Positions 7,925-15,563 of a DNA stretch of 64,000 nucleotides are shown here, piece by piece. The stretch is from Actinomadura pelletieri DSM 43383 (lineage in GTDB: Bacteria > Actinomycetota > Actinomycetes > Streptosporangiales > Streptosporangiaceae). The position numbers and the translations under genes were made by a program. Each line of letters begins with the position of its first letter. Position 1 is the first letter of the stretch. The stretch is taken from the NCBI RefSeq assembly GCF_003634705.1, contig NZ_RBWU01000007.1, positions 434,001-498,000 of the forward strand, read 5' to 3'. The notes beneath the pieces were generated by a model, which searched no databases, was not told the origin of the DNA, and worked only from the letters and a program-made list of their open reading frames with translations.

Positions 7925-10026
7925 GGGACAAGCTCCTTCAACATCTCGTCGCGGAAACGCAGGGTGGCGATCAGTTCGGTCACGGCCCGGGTTGCCGCCG
8001 AGTCCAGATGGTCCAGCCGGGACACGGCCGCCGGGTCGAGTCGCAGGTCGGCGAGCCGGCACAGCTGTGTGACCAGGTGCTCCTCGCGTGCCGTGACCCC
8101 CTCGGCCCGGTCGGGACGGGCCGCGTCGAGCGTCGCGACCACCGCCGACGCGAGCGCGCCCGTCCATGGCCCGGGGACGCGTTCGAGCACGCGCAGCGCG
8201 TCCGACCGTCCCTTCACCCATCTGAGCAGGTCGGCCGCGGCCGTGTCGCGCTCCGCCTCCGGCAGGACGGACACCAGGTCGGCGAGGGCCTCCGGCTCGT
8301 CCACCATCACCCCGCCCCTGAGCAGCGCCCGCGCCCATCCGGCGTCGTGCTGGGCGAGCGCGGCACGCGCCCACCCGATGTGGACGTCGCGTCCGTCCGG
8401 CTCCGAGACCGGCAGGCACACGATCTCCATGGGGGACGTCTCGAACAGCTCCGTCCAGGTGGACAGGGGAGTGCGGGCGAGGATCTCGCGCAGCCACGCC
8501 GCCCGCGTGCCCACGGGCGCGCCGCCGCTCCGCGGTGCGAACGACCCGCTCGGATGGAACGGGACGCCGTCGCGGGCGAGGTCCTCGTCGTGGGCGTGTG
8601 GCGGCTCGACCCGGATCCAGGTTCGTGTCCGGCCGCGAGTCCTTCGTGTCTCCGGGACCAGGCAGGCACGGGCCCGCTCCGCCATCCGCTCCCCGTACGC
8701 GGACCCGGGCAGGCGGGCCAGCAGGTCGGACGCGTGCTGCCGGACGTCCTTGCCGCGATCCTCCAACGCCGATTCGAGGAACTCCTCGTCGTCCAGCGAC
8801 AGCCCGTGCGCGAACGTGGCGAGGAACGCCGCGCGGTCGGGCGCGGGCTCGGTGGCCCATGTCGCCGCCAGCAGCTCCCGCGCCTTCCCCGGGTCGGCCC
8901 CGCGGAGCCTGGTCAGATACGCCACGCGCCGGTTGCGTGTTCCGGTCTCCCACACCTCGGGGCCGCCGCCGGGATCGTCCCCCGAGCCGACCAGGTACGC
9001 CCAGTCGGTGTTCTGCAACGCCAGCCACACGCCCCGCCGCCCGACCGCCCGCACGATCTGCGGTCGCAGCGACCGGTCGCCGCGTCCCCGCTCCAGCAGG
9101 TCGGGCAGCGACTGCGCGGGCACCCGGAGGCCGTGGCGGGCGGCCGCGTCCAGCCATTCGGGCAGCACCCTGATCTGTTCGCCGGCCAGGATCCGCCGCA
9201 GCCGCGCCGCCGCGGGCGCGGGCACCACCGGCGCGTCCTCCACCGGGGCGAGCGCCACGGGCGCGGGCACCTCGACCACGGGCATCCGCCCGGCCCGCCG
9301 CCGCACGGTCAACACCGCCGCCTGATCGAGCAACCGCCCCGCCGAGTCACCGCCCCCGACACCCTCCAACGGGCCTTGCGGCGGACCCTGAGCCGGGCTC
9401 TGAGCCGGGCCTTGTGGTGGGCCGTGTGCCGGGCCGTGTGTCGGGCCTTGTGGTGGGCCGTGTGTCGGGCCCTGAGCCGGGCCTTGTGGTGGGCCGTGTG
9501 CCGGGCCGTGTGTCGGGCCTTGTGGTGGGCCGTGTGTCGGGCCCTGAGCCGGGCCTTGTGGTGGGCCGTGTGCCGGGCCGTGTGTCGGGCCTTGTGGTGG
9601 GCCGTGTGTCGGGCCCTGAGCCGGGCCTTGTGGTGGGCCGTGTGCCGGGCCCTGAGCCGGGCCTTGTGGTCGGCCTTGTGGTGGGCCGTGTGTCGGGCCT
9701 TGTGGTGGGCCCTGAGCCGGGCCGTGTGGCGGGCCGTGTGTCGGGCCGTGTGTCGGGCCTTGTGGTGGGCCTTGTGGTGGGCCTTGTGGTGGGCCGTGTG
9801 TCGGGCCTTGTGGTGGGCCCTGAGCCGGGCCTTGTGGTGGGCCCTGTGATGTGCTCGGTGGTGAGCCTTGCGGTGCCTCCTGTGCCATGCCGTGTGCTGA
9901 GCCCTGTCGTGGGCGGGGGCCTGTCGTTTTCGGGGTGGTCCGGTCGGCGACCTCGGGGAGGGGTGGGGGGTCGCGTCGTTCGGTGCCGAGCAGTGCGGCG
10001 GTGACATGCTCGTCCCACGCGGTCAC
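7921..10026 (-). CDS. DUF5691 family protein with a long Gly-Pro-Gln/His repeat linker
   Basis: The product has 701 residues. The N-terminus (TAWDEHVTAALLGTERR) fits the start of DUF5691 proteins. From about residue 55 to 210 a linker of G-P-x-Q and G-P-x-H tetrapeptides is inserted, followed by about 480 residues of helical, HEAT-like sequence rich in Leu, Arg and Glu. DUF5691 is a family of unknown function that travels with SWIM, MoxR, DUF5682 and VWA genes. The GTG at 10026 overlaps the stop of the SWIM gene (GTGA), so translation is coupled. The inserted linker is the odd part: its DNA is a 12-bp minisatellite with a 72-bp higher-order period, which suggests recent expansion. No signal peptide is seen. 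Confidence 0.85.
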   Translation of the reverse strand: MTAWDEHVTAALLGTERRDPPPLPEVADRTTPKTTGPRPRQGSAHGMAQEAPQGSPPSTSQGPPQGPAQGPPQGPTHGPPQGPPQGPPQGPTHGPTHGPPHGPAQGPPQGPTHGPPQGRPQGPAQGPAHGPPQGPAQGPTHGPPQGPTHGPAHGPPQGPAQGPTHGPPQGPTHGPAHGPPQGPAQGPTHGPPQGPTHGPAHGPPQGPAQSPAQGPPQGPLEGVGGGDSAGRLLDQAAVLTVRRRAGRMPVVEVPAPVALAPVEDAPVVPAPAAARLRRILAGEQIRVLPEWLDAAARHGLRVPAQSLPDLLERGRGDRSLRPQIVRAVGRRGVWLALQNTDWAYLVGSGDDPGGGPEVWETGTRNRRVAYLTRLRGADPGKARELLAATWATEPAPDRAAFLATFAHGLSLDDEEFLESALEDRGKDVRQHASDLLARLPGSAYGERMAERARACLVPETRRTRGRTRTWIRVEPPHAHDEDLARDGVPFHPSGSFAPRSGGAPVGTRAAWLREILARTPLSTWTELFETSPMEIVCLPVSEPDGRDVHIGWARAALAQHDAGWARALLRGGVMVDEPEALADLVSVLPEAERDTAAADLLRWVKGRSDALRVLERVPGPWTGALASAVVATLDAARPDRAEGVTAREEHLVTQLCRLADLRLDPAAVSRLDHLDSAATRAVTELIATLRFRDEMLKELVP
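9408..9850 (-). repeat. 12-bp minisatellite with 72-bp higher-order units
   Basis: The basic unit is GGCC followed by TTGTGGTG, GTGTGCCG, GTGTGTCG or CTGAGCCG (12 bp; Gly-Pro-x-Gln/His on the coding strand). Six units make a 72-bp block repeated identically three times at 9408-9479, 9480-9551 and 9552-9623, after which the unit order becomes irregular to about 9850. The array lies within the DUF5691 gene and keeps frame at any copy number. Confidence 0.93.
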
Positions 10027-11318
10027 ACGATCACCGTTCCCTCGTCGTGCCACGCGGCCAGCGGACGCAGGCCGCGCGGGCTCCATTCGCCCGCCAGCGT
10101 GACGGGCCCGCCGCCCGACAGCGCGAGCAGCCGCCATGGGTCGATCGGCCGCAGCGGCAGCGCGTCGCCGGAGTCGTCGACGGCGAACAGGGCGCCGCCG
10201 TCCGTGCGGGCCAGGCGCACGCTCTCCAGCGTCGCGGGCCAGCGGTCGATCCACGGGTCGTGGGCGAGGGCCGCGGCGTGCTCGTCCAGGAACTCCCGGA
10301 CGGACGTTCCGGCGGGCCGGCCCGGCGTGACCGGCCCCTCCCGCCCGGCGACCAGGGCCCGCAGCGGCGGGGCGCCCGGATAGAACGCCAACTCCGCGTC
10401 GATCTCCGTGCCGACCACGAGCGACGCGTCCAGGACCGTGCCCGGCGCGGCGAAGGACAACACCAGCGCGGGACGCCCCGTCCGCCGCCCCCGCAGCCAC
10501 ACGCGCCGTGTCGTCAGCAACTCCTGGGCGGTGTCGCGCTGCCCGACGACGCACCAGCGGTCACGGACCTTCTCCCCGTCCGCCAGCACCTCCTCCTGCG
10601 GGACGGTGAACCCGACACGGGACCGGACGGTCTCCCGCAGCCCCTCCGGCAGTTCGTCGCGCCGCCGGTACGCTCGCACGAGCAGCCGCAGCAGCGCGTA
10701 CTCCTCCAGCAGGCGGCCCGGCCAGTCGGGGCGCCGGGGGATCGCGGCGAGGCTTCTGACATGCCCGGCGAGCGCACTGGCCTGCGCGTCCACGAGCCGC
10801 CTGGCCACGTCGTCCCACATCTTGTAGGGGGCCTTCTCCGCCTGCGCGAGCCCGTGCGCGACCTGGTCGCGGAGCCACCGGTCGAGTTCGGCGAGCCCGT
10901 CGTCGACGCGGCGGGCCCGCCGCTCCACCGTCTTCGGATCGCGGGCCCTGGCGGCCGAGGCGGCACGCCGCTCCACCGCCTTCTCGGCGCGGGCCCGGCG
11001 TTCCTCCATCCACTCGGCCGCCCAGCCCGGGCGCGGGCCGTCGTCGACCGCGCCCTCCGCCCACAGCAGGAGCAGCCCGAGGCTGTGCTTGCACGGGAAC
11101 TTCCGGCTCGGGCACGAGCACCGGAACGCGGGCTCGGTCAGGTCGGCGCACGTCCGGTACGCGGACTTGCCGCTGCCCCGGCATTCGCCCCAGACCGCCT
11201 CGTCGTCACAACCTGTGCCGGCCCACTTGGCGGGTTTGGCGACGCCGCCCGCCGCCTTCGCGGACGCGGCGTCGGGCGCGAGGCCGAGTACCTGCTCCCG
11301 GTCCCATCGATCGCTCAC
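10023..11318 (-). CDS. SWIM zinc-finger family protein
   Basis: The 431-residue product carries a SWIM finger near the N-terminus: Cys67-x-Cys69, then Cys76-x-His78, within FRCSCPSRKFPCKHSLGL. This CxC...CxH arrangement binds zinc and usually mediates DNA or protein contacts. The rest is helical with many Arg and Ala and no further motif that I recognise. It is the promoter-proximal gene of the operon SWIM, DUF5691, MoxR, DUF5682, VWA. The ATG at 11318 is the only strong start and lies 46 bp after the stop of the M50 protease gene. The likely role is substrate or nucleic-acid recognition for the MoxR module, by inference from gene order. Confidence 0.92.
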   Translation of the reverse strand: MSDRWDREQVLGLAPDAASAKAAGGVAKPAKWAGTGCDDEAVWGECRGSGKSAYRTCADLTEPAFRCSCPSRKFPCKHSLGLLLLWAEGAVDDGPRPGWAAEWMEERRARAEKAVERRAASAARARDPKTVERRARRVDDGLAELDRWLRDQVAHGLAQAEKAPYKMWDDVARRLVDAQASALAGHVRSLAAIPRRPDWPGRLLEEYALLRLLVRAYRRRDELPEGLRETVRSRVGFTVPQEEVLADGEKVRDRWCVVGQRDTAQELLTTRRVWLRGRRTGRPALVLSFAAPGTVLDASLVVGTEIDAELAFYPGAPPLRALVAGREGPVTPGRPAGTSVREFLDEHAAALAHDPWIDRWPATLESVRLARTDGGALFAVDDSGDALPLRPIDPWRLLALSGGGPVTLAGEWSPRGLRPLAAWHDEGTVIV

Positions 11319-11364
11319 ACCGTCGAAACTATCGGCGCCCTAGGACAATCCGGCGGAGCCCCGA

Positions 11365-12168
11365 TCAGGGGTCCGGCGTGGCGGAGAAGTCGGGGAGGGA
11401 GACGCCGTCCGGGACGAGGAGGGCGGCTCCGGTCACCAGCGCGAGCAGGGCCGTGGCGCCGAACAGGCCCACCCACGCCAGGCCGGGGACGCCGGTGAGC
11501 TGTGCGAGCTGGTCGGCGTCGGAACTCGGCGCCATCCGGTGCGCGCGCATCCGCTGCAGCTCGATCACCGGCCGGGTCGCGGCCAGCAGCAGGAACCAGG
11601 CGGCGAGGTAGGCGAACCCGGCCTGCACCTCCGCGCTGCCGAGCCAGGACACGGCGAAGATCACCGCACCGGTCACGATCACCGACAGCGCGCCATAGGC
11701 GTTCCGGATCATGATCAGCATCGCGCCGAGCAGGGCCAGCGAGAACCACAGCATCAACGTGATGCGACCGCCCGCGAGGAGCAGCGCGAAGAACAGCCCG
11801 AGCAGCGGGGGAGTGAGGTACCCGGCCATCGCCGTGAAGATCATGCCGGGGCCGTGCGGTTTGCCGCGCGAGACGGTGACGCCGGAGGTGTCGGAGTGCA
11901 GCTTGATGCCGTCCAGCTTCCGGCCGGTGAGCAGCGCGACGAGCGCGTGCCCGCCCTCGTGCGCGATCGTCACCGTGTTGCGCGCGACCCGCCAGGTGGG
12001 CCCGTGGACGACCGAGCCGAGCGCCACGACGCCGACGAGCACGACCAGCCACAGCGGGGGGTCGGGCTGTGTTCCGGTCAGACGGTCCCACAGGTCGCCG
12101 ATGCTGATGTCGTCCACGTCCACCTCGGAATCCTTGTCGCGATGCCCAAACATTAGGACGTCCGGCAT
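11365..12168 (-). CDS. M50-type membrane metalloprotease
   Basis: The protein has about 267 residues, several hydrophobic helices and a zinc motif HEGGH (HExxH type) in a membrane-adjacent segment starting TIAHEGGHALVALLTG, as in site-2-protease relatives. A later polar-in-membrane stretch may supply the third ligand, but I cannot place it confidently. The start is uncertain: ATG at 12168, ATG at 12153 and a GTG at 12219 are all in frame and none has a strong ribosome binding site. It is on the same strand as, and 46 bp upstream of, the SWIM gene, so it may share a transcript with the MoxR operon. Regulated intramembrane proteolysis is the family role; no anti-sigma target is evident here, although a sigma-like membrane protein lies 3.4 kb away. 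Confidence 0.85.
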   Translation of the reverse strand: MPDVLMFGHRDKDSEVDVDDISIGDLWDRLTGTQPDPPLWLVVLVGVVALGSVVHGPTWRVARNTVTIAHEGGHALVALLTGRKLDGIKLHSDTSGVTVSRGKPHGPGMIFTAMAGYLTPPLLGLFFALLLAGGRITLMLWFSLALLGAMLIMIRNAYGALSVIVTGAVIFAVSWLGSAEVQAGFAYLAAWFLLLAATRPVIELQRMRAHRMAPSSDADQLAQLTGVPGLAWVGLFGATALLALVTGAALLVPDGVSLPDFSATPDP

Positions 12169-12838
12169 CAACGCCGCGTTCGGTTCGCCCTGGTCGGAAG
12201 TAGGTCGGACGCGACACACCAGGGAGATGTGAACAATGTCACGCGGCTTCCCCCGTAACCCGCGTAGATCGTCAGGTCAGATCTTCGCGGTTCTCCTCTC
12301 GGTGCGTCCGTCATCACCGTTAAGGCGCCCTGCGCGCCGAGGTACGGGGATTCGACCGTGGTCGGTGTTCGCGCCCGCGGAGCCAGGGCTGCGGACCGGG
12401 CCGCGCGCCGTCCCATGCCTGCCCTCCCTCGCGGTGTGGGCGGCCGCGCCGCCGCTCGGCGTCGGCTGCGACACGCCGCTCGCCGCCGTGACCGTGGTGC
12501 TGGTCGCGGTCCTGGCCCTCGTGCGCGCGGATGACGCCGACGGACGTATCGGATGGCGCGCCAGCCGTGGGCGTGCCCGCCGCCGTCCTCGACGGGCTCG
12601 CATTCGCCGCCGGTCCGGCCGTCCCGGTCGGCGCAGAACCGTGCTACCCGCGTAGGCGGCTGGCTGCTGAGCCCCGACCAGGTCATGTTCACCGTCCAGG
12701 CCGAGCGGAACGAGATCATGCGACTCGCCATCCTCGACCGCTTCGACGGTCATGTTCGGCCTGCCTGGGCCGGGTGTCGACGAGTTGGGGTGCCTCGTCG
12801 CAGGCAAGGGCGGGCGGTCGCGCCGATAGCGTGGGTGT
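12169..12838. other. Gene-poor stretch, possibly a decayed gene
   Basis: About 670 bp without a convincing gene. On the plus strand short coding-looking stretches appear in different frames: a hydrophobic piece around 12460-12530 and a WLLSPDQVMF...ILDRFDGHV piece around 12655-12755. They do not join into one frame, so they may be remnants of a lost gene. No tRNA or structured RNA was recognised. Confidence 0.3.
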
Positions 12839-13792
12839 GTGTTGGGAAATGTGCGGTATGTGCGGCCACCCGGGGTGGATGACCTTGATCGTGCCTGGCG
12901 GGCCGTGTCGGGTGTGCTGGCGCCGACGCCGCTGGTGTCGTCTGGTCTCGCGGACGGGGCGGCGTTGAAGTTGGAGACGTTCCAGCCGACCGGTGCGTTC
13001 AAGGTTCGGGGTGCGCTCGCGGCCTTGGCGGCGCTGCCGGACGGGGTTCCCGCCGTGACGGCCAGCGCCGGTAACCACGGGCTCGGCATGGGGTACGCGG
13101 CGGCGAGGGTCGGGGCGGACGTCACCGTGGTCGTGTCGACGCGGGCGTCGCGGGTGAAGGTCGAGAGGATCGCCGCGTATCCGGTGCGGCTCGTCCAGCA
13201 CGGGACGACCTACGACGAGGCGGAGGCGCACGCGACGGCCCTGACCGCGCGGAGTTCCGGGCGCTATGTCTCCGCCTACAACGACCCGGCGGTCATCGCG
13301 GGACAGGGCACCATCGGGCGGGAGCTCGACGAACAGGCGGACGGGCCGCTGACGGTCGTCGCGCCGGTCGGCGGTGGCGGGCTGCTCGCCGGGCTCAGCC
13401 TGTGGGCGCGCGAACGCGGGGACGTGCGGCTCGTCGGTGTGGAGTCGGCGGTGTCGCGCGGAGTGTCGGCGTCGGTGGCGGCCGGACGGGTCATCGAGGT
13501 CGACGTGGGCGAGACGTTCGCCGACGGGCTGCCCGGCAACCTCGAACCCGGCTGCGTCACCCCCGGGGTCATCGGACCGGACGCCGCGCTGACCGCCGTC
13601 ACCGATGACCAGATCCGGACGGCGCTGCGCTGGCTGTTCCGGGAGCACGGTCTCGTGGCCGAGGGCGCGGGCGCGGCGGGGGTCGCCGCCGTCCTCGCCG
13701 GGAAGGTCGAGGTCACCGGTCGGCTCGTGGTCGTCGTCTCCGGGCGCAACATCACCGGCGAGACCTACGTCGACGCGCTCCGTGAAGGCTGA
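12839..13792 (+). CDS. PLP-dependent threonine/serine dehydratase-like enzyme
   Basis: The 317-residue product belongs to fold-type II PLP enzymes. Lys55 in TGAFKVRG is the expected Schiff-base lysine, SAGNHG binds the substrate/cofactor, and GGGGLLAG forms the phosphate-binding glycine loop. Near the C-terminus SGRNI takes the place of the usual SGGN. The length matches single-domain catabolic threonine dehydratases without a regulatory ACT domain. Expected reaction: deamination of L-threonine or L-serine to the 2-oxo acid plus ammonia. An ectoine-utilisation EutB-type or racemase role cannot be excluded. The start used is GTG 12839; no good ribosome binding site precedes it, so leaderless translation or a nearby GTG is possible. 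Confidence 0.88.
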   Translation: MLGNVRYVRPPGVDDLDRAWRAVSGVLAPTPLVSSGLADGAALKLETFQPTGAFKVRGALAALAALPDGVPAVTASAGNHGLGMGYAAARVGADVTVVVSTRASRVKVERIAAYPVRLVQHGTTYDEAEAHATALTARSSGRYVSAYNDPAVIAGQGTIGRELDEQADGPLTVVAPVGGGGLLAGLSLWARERGDVRLVGVESAVSRGVSASVAAGRVIEVDVGETFADGLPGNLEPGCVTPGVIGPDAALTAVTDDQIRTALRWLFREHGLVAEGAGAAGVAAVLAGKVEVTGRLVVVVSGRNITGETYVDALREG

Positions 13793-13883
13793 GTCACGCC
13801 CGAGTCTGCAAAAACACGGATATTTCGCTCTGGTCTCCACTAGCTTGACCCCCTGCACGGGGAGGGTGATCGGGGACGTGTCG

Positions 13884-15093
13884 ATGGGGGGCCCGGGACG
13901 GCTGTTCCGGCGTGACCGGCTGACCGGGCGAATGGCGGTCGGGCTCGTCGGTGCGCTCGGCATCGCCGACGTCGGCGCCCGGCCGTCCGCGCGGGGCAAG
14001 GGCCTCGCCGTCCACGGCAACGGGCTCGCGGGCAAGGTCGACGGCGAGGTGGGCGTGATCCCGCGGATTCTCGGCGCGGAGGTCTACTTCCCCGACGAGA
14101 CCGCCGGGGCGCTGATCGTGTACGACGCGGCGGCCGACCGGTTCCAGGCCCCGATCCCGGTGACGGGCCGGCCGGCGAAGCTGGACGTGTTCGTCCGCGA
14201 CGGGTTGCTGCGGGCGAACGACCGGTCCGGGCCGCGCGCCGTCGTGATCGCCCGGCAGGGCGCCCAGCGGGGCGTCGACAAGTACCGGGACGGGGTCGCG
14301 GACGGCCCGAGGCGCACCACGATCCCGCTGCCCGGAGATGGGAACGCTCCGCCGCCCCCCGGGGCGTCCCGAACGGTCGCCGCGGCCCGGGGAGCCGCCG
14401 ACCGCGCCGTCCAACGTGACGATCACGCCGGGCGCGGTTCCGTGCACCTTCACCCTGAGGGGCGGTGAACGCGGTCGCGAGTACCGATTCCGCGTCGCCG
14501 CCCGCTACAAAGACGCGCACGGCCGGACACGGGAGCAGGTATCGGACGCCAGTGATCCGGTCCGGCCGTGCGTCACACCGGGTGCGCCGACCGGCCTGAC
14601 CGCGCGGGCGACCGCGTCCGGCGCGGGGGCCACCGCTACGAGGTCACCTGGGACGGCCCGGTCAGGGGCCGCCGGACGGTCTCGGCGACGTCCGCGACGC
14701 TCGGTGAGGTGTCGACGAACGGCTCCCACACCTTCACCGTCGTGGCCGTGGACGGCGCGGGAACCGGCCCGAAGGCGACCCGCGCGGGGAGACCGACCGG
14801 CCCCGCGACCCGTCACCCGGTGGAGCGCAACGGCGAATCCACCGGCCACGTCAGGAGCGCCGCCGACGCGAACGGCAGCACGATCGTCCCACCATGAAGG
14901 ACGACAACGGCGAGAGCATCGTCGTCAATTGCCAGAAAAGGGCGTGTAATACAAAAGGAACGAAGTGCTGGCCGGTGACATGTACGCCAATATCGCCTAC
15001 AATGGCAAGACCGGCTACATCATCGGATATCTCGTGAACACACCGGGGGACTGGAAGAGCTTCGCCGGGCCGCCGGTCCGAAACTGCGGATAG
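13884..15093 (+). pseudogene. Decayed Fn3/SH3-like surface protein
   Basis: Recognisable protein segments run in order but jump between frames. An N-terminal piece (MGGPGRLFRRDRL...VGVIPRILGAEVYFPD...VDKYRDGV) is in frame 0 to about 14350. A fibronectin type III-like piece (APSNVTITPG...EYRFRVAARYKDAHG) is in frame 1 to about 14625. A second Fn3-like piece (YEVTWDGPV...HTFTVVAVDGAG) returns to frame 0 to about 14895. DNGESIVVNCQK is in frame 2, and the SH3-like end (YKRNEVLAGDMYANIAYNGK...WKSFAGPPVRNCG) is in frame 1 after an in-frame TAA at 14947-14949, ending at TAG 15091-15093. At least four frameshifts and one nonsense codon break it. The intact ancestor was probably an exported or membrane-anchored Fn3 protein. 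Confidence 0.8.
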
Positions 15094-15563
15094 TCGCGGC
15101 AGCCGCGCTTTCGTCGACGCACGCGGGCGCCGACCAGGACACGTCCGGCGCCTGCCCCCGGTTGAGGCGCAGCACCGCGCCGCCTCGAAAGCATAGGCGG
15201 TCTTCGGTCGCAGGCCCGAGACGATCGCCGACCGGGAGTTCGCGCTTGACCGGCACGATCGCAGCCGAACCCGCGGCCCGCCGCTGGACGAGCAACGGCA
15301 ACCGGCGGGGCGCGATCATTCGATGTGCTGCGGCCCCGAGGCGGTTCCCCGGGAGGGCAACAGCGGAGTACGGGGACGAATCAGAAGCGGCGCCCCGCAG
15401 CCGGACGGCCCGCGACCCGCCGTTCGGGGCGCGCTTCCGAAGAAATGGACCCGCGTTTTCCATGGGGCGATAATCGTTGTCCCAATTACGCTCCAGCGGT
15501 GTTCCGCGGCGCCCTAACCTCGTGGTTCCCGACGAAGGAACGGTCCGGAGGGAGTGGCCCGGC
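15094..15563. other. Non-coding stretch of about 470 bp
   Basis: Lies between the Fn3 pseudogene and the sigma-like membrane protein gene. Open frames exist on both strands, but their products are Arg/Pro-rich without domains and look like noise of high-GC DNA. The promoter of the downstream gene is expected here. No RNA gene or clear hairpin was recognised. Confidence 0.5.

Noticed and set aside
9414..10004. Plus-strand open frame of repeated V-x-G-R-V units opposite DUF5691
   Set aside because: Arises from the 12-bp repeat being open in every frame; no start context or non-repeat domain.
11340..11364. CCCC-GATCA-GGGG hairpin between the M50 and SWIM genes
   Set aside because: Only 4 bp of stem, overlapping the M50 stop region; too weak to call a terminator.
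12531..12968. Plus-strand 145-codon frame ahead of the dehydratase gene
   Set aside because: Runs into the dehydratase in the wrong frame and has no recognisable domain; kept only as a possible relic.
12839..13792. Ectoine-utilisation enzyme set (EutB/EutC/EutA-like proteins in the window)
   Set aside because: The dehydratase-like, cyclodeaminase-like and racemase-like genes are 8-40 kb apart and the hydrolase and deacetylase genes are missing.
15020..15473. Open frames on both strands between the Fn3 pseudogene and the sigma-like gene
   Set aside because: Arg/Pro/Ala-rich products with no domain, poor start sites and overlap with the pseudogene end.
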